Shown piece by piece: positions 1-14,282 of a stretch of 64,000 nucleotides of DNA (position 1 is the stretch's first letter; each line of letters opens with the position of its first letter). The stretch is taken from the NCBI GenBank assembly GCA_963513935.1, contig OY740769.1:72805712-72869711 (forward strand). Direction: 5' to 3'. The position numbers and the translations under genes were made by a program. The stretch is from Aphrophora alni. Taxonomy: Eukaryota; Arthropoda; Insecta; Hemiptera; Aphrophoridae. The notes beneath the pieces were generated by a model that was not told the origin of the DNA, did no database searches, and worked only from the letters and a program-made list of their open reading frames with translations.

Positions 1-1165
1 GGCCAAATGACATTTTCAAACTGTCAATAAAAGTTAGAATTAAATTATTAAAAGTTTTTCCAAATCATAATATAGTAGTTTTATTATTATAATTTTAAAT
101 AATCGGCCAACTTCTTAAATTAGATACCGACCGGTTGATTATTATCTTACTTCCTTGCTATATCATAGAATGGGCGAGGCTGTTCTTACAAGAACTCAGG
201 AAATCACATACGACTAAAACTTCAACAAGGTCGCGGCTGGTTGACAGTTTTCTCGGAACATGGGTGAAGGGAAAATCAGAATAAGTGTTGTGACAATTGA
301 TGTAGAAGTGGAAACAAAAACAGTTTAAGCACAACACAAAACACAATAGAGTGGAACATTGAGGCCAAGGAGAAAGTATGACACTGCTGGTATAGAACCA
401 TCATTGTTACATCTCAAACTTGTCAACACATTTAGTTCTAGGGATCTTATCCTCTTTTGTCTTGTACGTTTGCATTACTGTATATGTACACCCATCTCCT
501 GTGTTTTACATTTTCGTACATTACACATATCTCCTCCTCTTTCTTTTGGTTGTACGTTTACATAGTACATACCTGGCACGCTTTTTTAAAAGCTAATTGG
601 CTTTACACTCATCCCTTTTCTTATTTTATATTATACATATTTCCCCCTTCTTTTTGTTATTATACTAGATTCTACTAATTCTTTTTATACATACTTCCTC
701 CTTCTTATTTTTTGTTATAGATTTCATTGTGAATAGGTAAAACGACGTCTCTTTATACTATTAGATAGATAGTACACTTATCCCTTTTTACTTTTTATTG
801 TAATTGATTGAGACTCGTCTCTAAGGAAGAGTAGTGCATTGAATACCATCATGTAAAGAAGTTTCTACGTTGACATTATGATTTACTTTCTGTTAAATGG
901 GGTGTCACTGATTCACTTTAACGGGATCTACAAAATAAATATAATTTTTGACATTCATGAGTTATGTGCGCAAAGTAAAAATAATCTTCCACAACATGGC
1001 ATATAACTATATAATCAGCAATCTAAAAATAAGTATAAAATTGAATTACTACTAATTACAACTTTGACATAAAACTAAATCATTTCTAAGTGATTATAAA
1101 TTGGCTGATTGACATGGGATAAGCTCTGATTTGATCGTTTAGTTTAATAGATAACGATGGTATTT
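1..1165. other. AT-rich non-coding stretch
   Basis: No coding, RNA or repeat structure was recognised here. The short open frames have low-complexity composition and no family resemblance. It is probably intronic or intergenic DNA of the E74 locus. Confidence 0.5.
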
Positions 1166-1167
1166 TG

Positions 1168-1208
1168 AAGAGAGAGAGATTGAGAAAGAGAGAGAGAGAG
1201 AGGGGGGG
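1168..1208. repeat. (GA)n microsatellite
   Basis: A run of AG dinucleotides with a few interruptions, ending in a G tract. Confidence 0.9.
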
Positions 1209-1710
1209 TTATTTTAATGTAATATGTACAAATAAATATTAAAATTAACAAAAGGAGGTAGGATTCAAAGGTAATTGACTGACAAAGGGTTTTGATAAAA
1301 ACTTTCAATACGTCAGATCATAAATTGATGGAATTACAAAAGAGTAAGAAGATTTGATTTATAAGAACTTTTAACAGATTTATTTTTAATTGTAAGATTG
1401 ACTACTGTTTTATTTTCTAATTTGTTATATTACGATGTTATGTAAACACAGATAATTAGCATTTGACTTCGGAGGTTAGAGGAGGAGGTAGAAGTCGTTT
1501 GCACAGGTTGAAGCCCTGTATTGGTGTTGGATTTTTCCATGTGTTACGTTACTCAACCGTTTTTACGCTAACGAAGATAAAATAAAGACGTTAAGAAAAA
1601 AATACTAAACATATAACTGCTCATTTTGTGCAGCTTAGAGAACTAAATAGTTTATTTCGTTAAAATAAAATAATGCTTTCTATAAATTAATTGTCAGCGT
1701 ATTTACCGAG

Positions 1711-1816
1711 TATCTCTCTCTCTCTCCCTCTCTCTATATCTCTCTCTCTCTCCATCCATCCATCCATCCATCCATCCACCCATCCATCCATCCATCCATC
1801 CATCCATCCATCCATC
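1711..1816. repeat. (TC)n then (CATC)n microsatellite
   Basis: A pyrimidine TC-rich tract passes into about 16 copies of the tetranucleotide CATC with one CACC variant. The 60-residue open frame over it is only the translated repeat. Confidence 0.95.
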
Positions 1817-3032
1817 CGAGTCCCTATCTTAGTACTCTTCCCTTCACTTATATTTTCTTTACATTGTGTATAATTCTTAATTCCGTTTTCCCGTCAACTA
1901 AGTTTGATTTTTTAAATATTCTAAATACAGTACTGGTAACTCACTCTAGCCTATATCATTTTGTCTCTTTTTCCTTACTTTTTGTTTCTCAGTATTAACT
2001 ACTTGTCCTCAGATAAACAATTACAGTAAATGCAGATGTGACGGACCACCTATTGAGAGCATTAAACTTTCATCTTTCTGCAGGTCGTGTCATCTTGATT
2101 GCGGCAATGGCGGTCTCATAACTTTAGTAATAAACTAATGCAATCCGTTGTAGTTTGTCTAAACATTAGTCAAGTTGTTCTACCATGTGTGTGTATAGAC
2201 GACGCGACGCAGCAGAACATATTATATATTTTTACGAAATAATAAATCACTCAATTAACCCTCCATACTGACGGATACAGAACCCAAACGGTTACGCGTA
2301 ACAAAAACAATGTACCCTTATGATTCCAGAAAAAAAATTAAAATTGCCCAAAATCATAATAAAATCGGGTCATAAAAATGAGCTCCTAATTTATTATTTA
2401 TTACAAAAAAAAACTTTTCTCGTATTGAATATTTCTTGACTTAATCCTTGAGGTAGTTACATTAGAATCTGTATTAAATGAAATGCAGAAGATCATAGAA
2501 ATAAAACGTTATTAGCGAAAAATAAATATACGCCCGATTTTTTTTACATGTTTGAATTTATTTGTAGTATTTGTAGCATTGATTACAGATATATCGGTGC
2601 CGAATTTTATTGAAATATGTATAATAGCTTCCGATGAAAATTAACCACAGAACATCAAATGTTTTTTTCTTTTTCCTTCTTTTCTTTTTTTTTTTTAATT
2701 TTTTAAAATTTTTTTAAATCTAGAGTGTTGCCAAGATACAAATACTGTAGCAAATTCTGTTATTGGTATAAATTCGATGAAATATTGATTTCCAAAAAAT
2801 CTTATTAAAAAATTGTTTAACAGGCAATTCCGTTTCAAAATGAGGATTTCAAAATAAGAGGAAATTTGAAAACATGTTGGGTTCATTTTTAGAGATCAAT
2901 TTGGGTTTAACAATATAACCAAAATATTTTAGGCTTGAAGACGATTTAACAGTAAGTACCCTCAAGAAACATCAAGAGTGGTTGTCATGGGGCTTAAGTG
3001 CGGGCGAATAACACTAAACGGACTACGATAAG

Positions 3033-3058
3033 TGACGTCACTTCCTCAACCGGAAGCT
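3033..3058. promoter_or_regulatory. CRE palindrome next to ETS-like sites
   Basis: A perfect TGACGTCA palindrome at 3033-3040 is followed within 20 bases by TTCC and CCGGAAG cores. These match CREB/ATF and ETS consensus sites. The surrounding 200 bases are richer in GC than their neighbourhood. Such matches also arise by chance, so a regulatory role is only suggested. Confidence 0.25.
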
Positions 3059-6000
3059 ATTTTTCTACTAATTTAAATCAGCGAAACATCACCTACTACA
3101 GCGGCGGAGAAAATGATAACTTATGGAATCGAAAGCTTTTGTACAGTAGCTTCATACTAGGATTGTGTCTGGTGTAAGGGGCGTGTTCTCCCTTCTACTT
3201 GCTTCCCTAGTCTGACTTGACGGTACAGCCCATTCCAAGAAAACTAGGCACACACATTACTGCTTAGTTACATTTAATTCTTAAAGTTACAACTTCGTGA
3301 CAAACTTTCGTAAACGTTTTATTCTTATTTACACCGATAAAAGAAAGGAAAGTAGGGTACGTGTTTACACAGAAGCATTTGAAGTCTATATATTTTTTTA
3401 TTTAGGTTGTACCGTTGAAAGTAAACGAAACAAAGTGTGGGAGCGCCTTTTTTCCTCTTCAACCCCAGACACATTCCTACCTATCGTTCTTAGAGGATCT
3501 TTTCCTGCATATTTTCAACTACTTGATTATCCAGTTGAACTACTAAGTTCATTCAGGTATTTTCAACAATATTAACATTACCTTATCATTTAAAAAAAAT
3601 AAAATAAAAAGCTATATTAAATAGTTCATTAAGCATATTTTTTGATGATTTATTTACCACCAATATGATATTTGAATTTTGACAGCTGAGTACTATGATT
3701 TAATTTTGCATTCAAGCGCATAGTTATCCGACGTTATCTACCTACCAGTGGTTCTATTATTTGCTGCCGAATGCAGTCATGACGCATGGAGGGCAGAGTA
3801 CATAGTGTGGCGTATTATTATTTTATTTGATACATAATAATATTTGTTACGTTCAAGATTAACTCACATACAAGTGCGAATTTCCTCTTAAAATACACCC
3901 ATTCCAGCCTCCCTAATAGTAAAGCAAGACTTGGGGACATCTAATGAGCACTGAGCATGATCTCCCAGGAAAAAGTTCATTATTTGTTCAAATTTTACAT
4001 TTAGATTTACGATTTTACCAAAAGATGAACAAGTAAATAAGTAATGCAATAACAATCAGATAACTTTTACTTTTTTAAGAAAGTATACGAATTTCTACAT
4101 ATTTATAAGATTCCTTAAACTAATAACTTCACGATTTGTTAATTTTATTCCATATCACCACACAAGCAAAGGGGTAGGTTGTTATTGCATTCTCCCCATG
4201 TTTAAAATACAACAATGAGTGAAACCTCTGAAACCGGGCAATTAGTACTCCGAACTGTAAATCAAGGGCGACAAGAACATCGGGTCCAACTAACGGTACA
4301 ATCTACAATCTTCGGCAACCACCTGATCTGTCCGTCTGTCTACATATATTAATAATCCACCTCTAAAGTTATTATACTAGATGCTTAATTAAGATCCTTC
4401 GGTTAGATAATAGTGAGGGATTTACCATAGACTACTTGCTTGTTATAACTGGAAACAAATTCAACATTTACATTGTTAACTTTGTCTAAATTAAGAAATT
4501 TGTCACGGAGGACTTATCAGGATGTAAAAATAGATTTTAACGTAATCACTGACAGAAAAATCATGGTTATATTCGTTATAAGTAGAAGTTTATCACTAGC
4601 CCTGGAATATCTAATGAGTATGTCTATATGCGAACTGTGAATAGTTGACATTATCCGGGTCATATTTGTTTATCTAAATATATTTATAAATATGGATTTA
4701 GGGAATGGGCATTTATGAAACGCATATGTAGGCTTTCGTGAATTTTGCAATTTTATAAAAATCGATTCAGCGGATTTTCAGGAATAAGGTAACTAATGTA
4801 AACCAATAGGTCTGGTAAGGGTTTAAGGGTTTTCATTAAATCTGTACTTCTAGCAGGCAACAATTTACACGAAATTTCAGTGGGCACGAAATTTTGTTAA
4901 ATGTTAGCACAAACTGAAAATACAGTGGATTTATCTAACTAAATTAAAATTTTAAATGCCTATTTTGGGCTATATGACTAGTAGTCTACACTATTTTGTT
5001 CACTATTTTTTTGCTCAAATTGCACTGAAGGGTATAATTTAGGTTAAATTCCATTTAAATCTATTTAAATTTTGATAAATTTAGAATCGAATGCAGTAAA
5101 AGACCTTCACACATCTTCCAGGAAAACATGAATATAACATTTAAACACTAGCCTACCCTAAATTCTTTCGGTCGTTTCTAACTAGAAATTGTCTTGTCTT
5201 ACCTGTACTGTTAATCTTTCAATCTACATTTTGACATACATGGATATATGTTTCAATATATGTATAAATGTACACACACACGCACACGAACGTGTATATA
5301 AGATATAAGACTTCAGATATAAGACGAAACGTTTTACAACAAACAAAAAAAGATTTTAAATTGTAGACCTATATAAACGAATGTATAAGGTTATATGAGA
5401 CGACTGTTTTTAATGAAATATATTTCCGATCCGTACAAACCCTGGCCAAACTCCAAACTCACCGAATTTGTGATTTTGTGGATAAGAAAAATCGACCGAC
5501 CAGAGTTCTTTTGGTAAAATGGTTGTCAAAACTATAAAAAAGCTGGAATCAACAATTTTTGTGTAAAATTTATAATTGGTGTGCTGTTTTGAAGTTTTGT
5601 AGATTTTTTTACGCTTAGACTTTAAAAAAAAATTGTTTTATTGGCTTATTTTTATTTCTCTGCCGAAAACGTTTAATATAACTTTAAAATTTAGAAGTTG
5701 TTTTCTTACAGAAATGTGATAAATTTTCTTTAAGATTCATAGAATATTTTAATTTTTGCTTTACACATAGACACAAGAACTTTAAAATGATACATCTTCC
5801 AGTTCTCTAACATAGATGTAGTTCTTTACAATTCAATGGGGCGGATTTGGCTTACTACATTTTATATATACTGTATAAAGGACTGCTTTTTAAGGAGGTA
5901 AGTTTGAATTTGACACCGATTGTTATGAACTTTTTCTTAAATTCATCAACTTTCCCAAATAAATTAAAAATTCTGAAATGATAAGTTTATTCTATTTTAT

Positions 6001-7854
6001 CAGAGACGGGGGTTGGCAAACGAGGAATAAAAAGTTATGAGTGTCAGTCATGGTTGAAACAAAAATGTATAGATTTTAAAATGTTTAATAGAAACCTATA
6101 TTATTTTTAAATCGACATTGATAGAAAATAAATGTATGACGATTCTAATCTAGAGTGTTATTAAATAACCCCTGTAATCAAAATGTGTTATTAATCAAAA
6201 AGAATACAAAAATATTACAGTAAAATCCAAGATGATAATTCCTAATTAGAAAAAAAATTTTTAACCATACACAATGTATTTATGTACATTATAATTCAAA
6301 TAATAATTTTTCTAAAATATTACATGTTCCAGATGTTATCACATGTTTATGGTTGTATCGGAATACTGACATTTTGTTTTTAAACCTAAAAAGCAGTTCA
6401 AAACATCATATACGTAATCAAAATCCTAATTACCTATGTATGTGAGTTAATACAATTTTTAGTTTTTCATAAATTGTATAAAGAAAATCTAAAACAAAAT
6501 TTGTCCTTTTAAAAAATTGTCAACGAATTTGAGACTTATAAATAAATGCTTTTTTAAATATTGTATGTAATTTCAAATTATTATCGTTCTGGCAACCAGC
6601 AACACAACGAGATGCTTTTACATTAAGTTCAAACACTCTAAAATGATAAGTCAAATGGTTAATTCAACAATTATTATTCTACTGGTGCGATCATTTAAAA
6701 AATTTAAGTTACACTAAATCTAGTGATAAAATCATATTTGGCGTCCTAAAAAACATGATAACACGGAGTTTCATTCAAATTTGTACCATAGATAAGAAAG
6801 ATAACCATTACATCACCATTTTGAATTTTAAAGGGATGCAAATCGAAGGTTGTATAATAAAGGACTATATTTTATCACCGATGAATTGAAATTGCATAAT
6901 TGTTACATTTAAGGAATGTCATCCTTGTTATACAATAATGAGCAAGTCCCACGTAAACCAAAGTTAATGTATGCAAAGCTTGAATAATAAAGTGTAAATT
7001 TGTTAACACAGAAAAGTTAAAAAGCATAAAGTTTTTTTTTTTTTTTTTCAGTAAAATAAAGTTCAAGACTAGTGTAGGAAATAGGCAATGACAGGAGAGA
7101 AGTGAGGGGCGAGGCGCGTTAGATTACAAAATTTAGAAATCCTAAAATTAGTTCCATGACTGGGTTGTATACGTACCATAGTATTAGAAAAGTTCAAGAT
7201 ATTTGCGATCATTTTTCGTGAGAGATTGGATTTATGACAAATTTACCACGACGGTTTAAGTACCGCTTTGAAGGAATTTTCAAATTACTGTTCATTCATA
7301 ATTATATAATCTGAGTTGAAATTTCAACACTAAAATAAAATTATAACTTTGTACTTGTAATTCTCTTGAGATAAAGCGCAAATACTGGCCTAAAAATAAA
7401 CCTAAATGTAACACCGAGAACAGGTTAGGTTAGGTCAAGTTTAATATTCAAGTGAACTTTCCATACTTGTAATTTGTTTAATTTGTTACTTTTAAATAAT
7501 AACAGCTAAATGCGTTGTCGTAGTGATTAAAATAACATTTAATTAAATAAATTATAAACAACGAAGATTAAAAGGAGAGGTTTCAAATAACATTAAAATC
7601 AAACAATAAATTAGTTCACAACGTGGTTTAGTAATTTATTGGTACACGATTTAAAATGATTACAGACTTTCAGGTTAAATATGTCAATACTGTATTTCGT
7701 TCCAATCTCTACATATTCTACTCATGATAATACCGTTGGTAGTGAAAAGTCGGTTGGTTGGATTATATCCCCTAGTAGTGTAAAAGTGAAAATTCTTCTG
7801 ATCATCATAGCCTAGAATACAAAGATATAAAATAGAGACCTTTGGCTTTCGAAT

Positions 7855-8012
7855 ACTCTAATAGCGTCAGAGTTGGAAGAGAACAAGAGTTGGTCAAGAG
7901 AGCCTTGATAGGAACGATGAAAGAGAGGGATTTAATCCAAGACTACATAAAAAAGGTGTAGAATCAGTTAGATTACCTTGGGATTGCCACCCCCCCCCTA
8001 CTGAGGGTGCCT
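7855..8012 (+). repeat. Dispersed repeat, copy 1 of 3
   Basis: The segment around ACAAGAGTTGGTCAAGAGAG recurs in reverse orientation at about 22561-22745 and 38153-38217. The 22.6-kb copy shares the longest stretch, past a second block around AATCCAAGACTA. The 38-kb copy abuts a mariner relic, and the 22.6-kb copy lies just upstream, in transcription sense, of a LINE fragment. Its family was not recognised. Confidence 0.55.
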
Positions 8013-9854
8013 GGTGGTGTAGAATGAGGGCATTGTAAACTTGTAGAATTGAACAATACAAATTAAAAAGGAGAGTCGAAACTTAGAACTCATTATCTTG
8101 TACAGAAAAACTTAAATCATTTTTTTACAAATATTTTTCTATACAGACTGTCGTTGAAGTTGGAAGGCTGACGCAGTTTTCAGAGAGGTTTCTATGTGGC
8201 AGAGCCAAGCGTACTGCAGAACACTTCCAACCTAGGAGTTATACAAAATTAAAAGATCCATGATGTCATTGAATCTATGTTTTGTCTCTTAATGAAACCC
8301 CAATTTGAGAGGGTTTGTTGGAAACTTGTTTGTTGACAAAGTTGGAGAGTAAGACGTATAGAGCGCATACTACTTCATCAAGTTTATAGGAGGAAGGAAA
8401 AGTGGATTATCGACGAGTAAATGTATCGAACTCCATTTAATAATATAATAGTTGTGACTGAAAACATGGATATAGATCCTTTGCGGATTTGGGTTTTTAG
8501 TTTATAATTTTTTTTCGCTCTACAAGATATATTTTTCCGATTTTTGATAAATTTTCTTGTAGACCAGTTCGGACAAGTATGTTAGCAAAAAACAAGAGTT
8601 ATTTAGTGGTTAGAAAAATAGAGTTTTAATGAAAGATCCTATTTAGATAAAAGATTTGATGTAAAGTAACGATATTAAGCATTAGAAAATACATAAAAAG
8701 AAAGGATTTTAAAGTAATTTCTTAATATTTATCATCTATAAAAAATTCAAAAATATAAACTTATTTTCACAACTGTACGTTATATAACAGGGAATAAAGT
8801 ATCATCTCATATAAACGTAATTGGATTTACTGATGAACTATAAAAGATGAGGTCAAAACTATTGCAATTTGTTTACTATAAACAAAAATAGTTTTGTTGC
8901 ACAATAATTAGATTATATTACTTCCTCAATCTTAATGAAGAAGGAAGCTTTTAAATTAGAACAAGTAACAAATAACAAAAACTTTGTATTAATTTACACA
9001 CGCCCTAACACAAAACTACAACTACAGCATTTCTTTGGGTTTTTCCAATTTAGTTCCAAAATGTAATTTTCTTTTAGATGCGGCTTGACACGTAGGTTTG
9101 GGTTATAAACTTAGATTATATTTCCCTTTTGGGCCCGCAGGATGACGTACAGCCATTCTCCAATGCGACTTTAAATAAATTTATTAGCATATGCATAGCC
9201 TATATTTCATCAAAATTTAATCAAATATCATTTTAACCGATTTAAAAAGTGTTCGACTTTCTAGGATGTCGTCCTTTGTTTATTTCGATTTTTTGACGCA
9301 ATTAAGGAAGGGGAAAGATCACCATTTTGTAAACACTCTAAGTTCTATATTTGAGTAAAATCGGTTCTAGGGAATATTTCCACGCAAATCTAAACATCGA
9401 TTTGTATGTCATCTCATAACTTTCTGTAAACAAACAAAGTAAAACTCATCTTCTACGATTTTGGAAATGTATTTAGCTTCAAAAACAATAACACATCGAA
9501 TCTGACCGCCTATATGTTGAGTACTTTTCTTACAATCTCTTTCAAATAATCTTGGTTTCAGTTCAAAAATTTAAAACCCTAATAAAATTAATAAACTGTT
9601 TATTTTAAGACAAATTTGGTTTATAGGCTTTACAGAAGCACTATATCCATCTATTTATGTATATTTAATTGGTAGCTCTAATTTTAATCGGACAATTTCT
9701 TGGTGAACTTCTCTTGGAATAGTAATAAAGTTTGTATGTCTGCGCCTGTGTGTGTATTATAAATGCACGGCCACTTACTATTATGATGCTTCTAGTACCT
9801 AAATAATGTATGATATATTTGATCAAAAAACTTGCACAAATTGTTTGTTTATTT

Positions 9855-10812
9855 ATTAAAACGCGTTTCAACGACAAAGTCACCATCTTCAGTGAGCAAC
9901 AATAACTAAACTATAACTATAATTGCAGGGTTTGTGACAGTAATAGGTTAGTTATACCCTAGTAGTTATTGTAGCTCGAGTAGCACTGAAGATGGCGACT
10001 TTGTCGTTGAAACGCGTTTTAATAAATAAACGTAGGCTTACTATTTGTGCAAGTTTTATTTATCAAAAATATCGCCAAAGTCAAGTTTAACAATTATTTA
10101 ACAACAAAGATAATCATATGAACAATATATTATGTAATACACAAATGTAAAACAAATTTTTATTTTCAGTAAATAATTAACAAAACGTGTAAAAACAGGG
10201 TTAAAACGAACAACATCTGAACAATTTAATGGTCCAGACTTTGTAAAAAATCAATGTTCGTACAGAATTTAATGGAGAAAAATGTAGCCACAGAGAACAT
10301 TGAGGAAAGAAGAGAGCAATATGCTATATGTGTATGTAACGATAATTTTAATAAATCTAAACTGATTTAGATACAACTTAGTACGCCTAATTCATGGATT
10401 TATTTTTCCTTCTCTCCGTCAAACTTTATTGGACATCGTAGATTACAAAAAGTATCATCCGGGGAAAATTTTTTAAATGAAAATTTAAGAATTTCTTTTA
10501 TGTGATATATTTTTTAAACTCAACTATTATTTGAGATTTAAAAAAATTATATATATTTTTTGTATTTTGTAAGATTATTTTTGTTGTTAAATAATTGTTA
10601 AGCTTGACTTGTGAAATGATATATTTGATCAATAAAACTTGCACAAATATTACGTTTATTCATTCAAACGCGTTTCAACGACAAAGTCGTCATCTTCAGT
10701 GCTACTCGAGCTACTATAACTAACCTATTACTGTCAAAAACCCCGTATTTGTAGTTATAGTTTATTTATTGTTGCTCACTGAAGATGGTGACTTTGTCGT
10801 TGAAACGCGTTT
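9855..10812. repeat. Compound foldback element, Penelope-like ends suspected
   Basis: The outer arms are about 9855-10110 and 10573-10812, inverted relative to each other, with a 460-base centre. Each arm holds its own palindrome. In the left arm, 9855-9894 pairs with 9984-10023 over 40 bases with one mismatch. In the right arm, 10666-10701 pairs with 10777-10812 over 36 bases with two mismatches. All four half-sites carry CTGAAGA, a short hairpin and GAAACGCG, followed by AATAAA-rich sequence and a GTGCAAGTTTTATT block. The CTGANGA...GAAAC arrangement resembles the hammerhead ribozyme cores known from Penelope-like retroelements. However, stem II has an unpaired base, and I could not form stem I with a cleavage site. 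No reverse transcriptase is present. The class is an inference. Confidence 0.6.
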
Positions 10813-13800
10813 TCACTTTTTCCTGATCCATGGATTAGTAAGTTATGATAAAAAATTGCAAACGCTCTTCACAAGCCCATACACAAAACTAGACTAAGTA
10901 TTAAGCAAAAAAGTTTCGTCACTAGGGCCAAATTCCAATTCGGAGATTATTTATCAAAAAGTGAAAATAACCGTGACACTGTCTTTGAAGATCACAAAAT
11001 CGACCCAAGTATTTTCGATCAAATTCTGATAAAACGTGCAGTTTTATAACCTACCCCAATGTCCCAACAGCCGTAAAAAGAATATAGCATTTCGTAAGTA
11101 AATAGGACCAAAATGTCAGATTGCCGTAATGGTTCCTTCATGTACGGCGAACCCTATATTTTGATAAATTTACTAGAGAACCGTAATTATTTTCTTTTAC
11201 ATTTAGTTTGATTGGTTTGGGTTGTAAGCTTTCATTTCATTAAAATTTGAAGTAAATAGTTATATTTCAATTTCAAGGACGAACATAACTTTTTATCCAT
11301 GTAGAGCGTGTGATAATGATATCGACCGTCTCACACCGAAATGTGGACTTGGATCTGTTCACATTTCGTAGTTTTTCACAGCTACAACAATAACTATATT
11401 TCTAATATGAAAAATTATTTTAAAAAGAATCACTACACGGGACAGTTTATGTATTAAAATTGTAAAATGTATTCCATTACTCTGAGACGAGAATGAAAGT
11501 TGTCACTTTTGGATAAAACAACACCTAAGTTTTCATATTTCTGAGACTGTTTTCACATAAAAGAAGTTCAACGCTCGAAGTGTATTGGCAGGGATGTTGG
11601 TTGGCTGAGATGCAGGATTTTATGGCCGTTTGCAGCAATAACTTTGCGAGAATGCCATAAACTGACACGACGGCTTTTATGTACATAGACGTAGTAAAGC
11701 CCCACAAAAACAGATCGACTTTCCCTTAAGACGGCCTTGAAGAAATCTCTGTAGCTGAAAAGTTGCCGGGCTGCGACAAAATTACTGGATTATTAAACCG
11801 ACTTGAAATATTTTATATCGCCTAACCTACTTCTGTTTTCATTTAAATTTAAATAATAGAGTGCTAGAAAGAATATCATTAGCGATTTTCAAAGTGTAAA
11901 GATTAAAAAATTAAAACGAGGGATGGGAGGGGTAACTTTATACATTTTAAATAAATTCACAAACATTCAAAGGATTTTCGGAGTTCTGGATATATTGTCT
12001 CTATAGTTCAAGCGACAGATTTTTATGCTAATTTCACTTATCTTTTCCTTGATTGGATTAGCGTTTATGGGAAATCTATTGAATTGTTGTTCTTAAACAC
12101 AACATTTTTATTAGCAATCTTCAAAACATTATTATTTTTATAATCTATCATTACAATAGAAAATTAGTAACGGAGGACTCTTTTGTATTTACTTTTCTCC
12201 CATTAAATTACACGAAAAATTTAAAAAAAGTCATTACAATTTTTGTATTGATAAAATTCGCTATTCATAACAGAATGAAATTCAAAATAATATTAGGCAC
12301 TAACATTATCAATTTAAAAAAAAATGTCTACCGAAAAACATAGCCACATCAGTAATTCTTGAAATATTCTCATGTTTCTTTGTTAATCTAATAAAAATAA
12401 ATTTTTGCACCTGCCTGCAAGTTTGGTGCAGACACAACTTATAAAATGTCAATGAAATATATCATTTGAAATATTCTGATATACATTTTACAAAATTGTA
12501 TGTACTGTACCAAAGACTATTGAATGTCACCAAACCCTACTCACAGAAGCATTGGGGACAATTTTTGGCCCATTTTGTGTATTTCTTTGTTAGAAAATGT
12601 TCTATAAGTTGTAATTTTTGTCCAGTTTTGCTCAAATTTGCCATTTAGGCTCGTTGGTTTTATAAATCGTTCGACATAAGTTACTGTTAATTGGACATTG
12701 GCGATTCATTTTCTAATTTCAAGAAAATAATTATTCAACGATAGGCTATCTGTTCGCCTAGAATATCTACAATAAAAAACCGAGACAGTGATAGTTGCCA
12801 TTAAACAACAATTTTGCATACAAATAACCTCAAAAATGAAAAGAAATAAAAACAATAATAGCTTTGATATTTTTAATTTTAATCATACATGTCACATAAA
12901 CCAGGTTTTAATAATTGTTAAATATAATTGTAAAAGGAAACGTCAACTTATTTCAAAAAGAAAACTTATATAAAAAAGGGTAGCAGTTTTGAAAAAGTTT
13001 TTCAGTAACTCCTTTACAAGACCCTAGATAAACTTATGATAACTCATTTTGTACAGGATAGTTCTCTGCATATACTGACTTCAATAAATGATCAGATTCA
13101 CAAAGTGCACCAAAAGAAATGCACTTGCATGCAGAATACAGTATTCAATTTATGATGTCAATAGCTTCAAAATGTATTAATACAAAATACATGCATGGTT
13201 ATCATTCAAACCCCAGACCTCATTAACAATTTTAAAGAAATGAAAGTTAAGAAATGGAACTACAATTTCAATTTTACAGGGTAATATGCGATTTTATGAA
13301 ATGCTTTTCAGTATACTTATAACAATCATACATATGCTATATTTAGATAGATATATAAACTTTATCTCAACCTTGCAGCGACCTATCAGTCGCTACAAAA
13401 CAATCACTCTGAGAGAATTGAATATTAAAAAAAAAAAAAAAAAAAATGGATTAACTGAGTATTATTTGAAATGGGAAGATGGGAAATAACAAAAGTTAAA
13501 ATGTTCATTGTCATACTGATTTCTACTGATGCTTGTGTATTAGATCACAATACCGTTAAATTTTTAAACATACACATTTAATTCCCATGTCCAATAACAA
13601 ATGTTTAAAAAATAATTCAATTTTACAATACAACAGTGAAGTACAGGGTTTACATAAAAGAATGGGGGGACGAAGACAGTAGAGAAATGTTGTGGTGTTG
13701 TATTGGTATCACTGATAGCCTATAACCCAAAAGTTTGTTAACAGCTGTTGTAACCTCAAAATTAGTTATTGCATTGTTGTGGTAGTATGTTTTGTGTTTT

Positions 13801-13829
13801 CTGGAGTGTTCTGTGTGGAGTGTGTTATT
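10813..13829. other. AT-rich stretch without recognised genes
   Basis: Nothing was recognised beyond an A-tract at 13430-13446. A slightly more GC-rich patch at 11540-11780 has a 60-residue minus-strand frame with no family resemblance. Confidence 0.4.
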
Positions 13830-14277
13830 ATGTTCTCTAATAAAGAAAAAGACAATAAATGGAATTGTGCAATAAATGGAATTGGAATATGTTAACCAAT
13901 TATTGTTTTATTCAGCTGGATGAACTCGAAAACATTCAACAACGATTTCCAACAAGATGGCGCACCCACCACACATTAGTGCATTTGTCACAGATACTTT
14001 GAATGAAAAGTTTGGACAAAGATGGATAGGCCTGCAAGGACCTATACACTGGCCTCCAAGGAGTCCAGACCTGACACCTTGCGATTTCTTCTTGTGGGGG
14101 TACATCAAAAATATTGTTTATCGAGAAAAAATTCGTAACCTAAATCACGTAAGGAACAGGATTAATGAAGAAATGACAACCGTTAACAAAGACATGTTAA
14201 CTAACGTTTGCTCAGAACTTGATTATTGATTGGACATTTGCCGAGCAACTAATGGTGCAAATATCAAAATTTATTAG
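13830..14277 (+). pseudogene. Mariner-like transposase, internally deleted
   Basis: A start at 13830 reads MFSNKEKDNK, like the N-terminus of insect mariner-type transposases. The frame then soon closes. From about 13950 the sequence resumes with the C-terminal catalytic region: a DGAP motif, then WPPRSPDLTPCDFFLWGYIK at about 14050-14109, then the tail ending at TAG 14275-14277. One extra base near 13963 throws DGAP out of frame with what follows, and a TGA at 14227 replaces a sense codon. Most of the helix-turn-helix and the first catalytic Asp are missing, so this copy cannot encode an active enzyme. It belongs to the same broad group as the relic at 31.7-32.3 kb but is clearly diverged from it. 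Confidence 0.85.
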
Positions 14278-14282
14278 ATACA

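Larger units (their letters stand above)
1823..9854. other. Long AT-rich stretch without genes
   Basis: No exon, RNA gene or transposase was recognised in these 8 kb. Two local items are listed separately: a CRE/ETS-like site cluster near 3033 and a dispersed repeat near 7855. The open frames at 2695-2886, 3297-3575 and 6875-7066 have no recognisable domain. The stretch is likely intron of the minus-strand E74 gene if that gene continues leftward, which is inference. Confidence 0.4.

Noticed and set aside
3297..3575. 92-residue plus-strand open frame
   Set aside because: No recognisable domain, no splice context and AT-driven composition. Probably chance.
9984..10023. A working hammerhead ribozyme
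   Set aside because: The CTGAAGA and GAAAC boxes are present, but stem II has an unpaired base and no complementary stem I with a cleavage triplet was found.
13957..14229. A 90-residue intact gene on the plus strand
   Set aside because: It is the out-of-frame remainder of a mariner transposase with a frameshift before it and a premature TGA.
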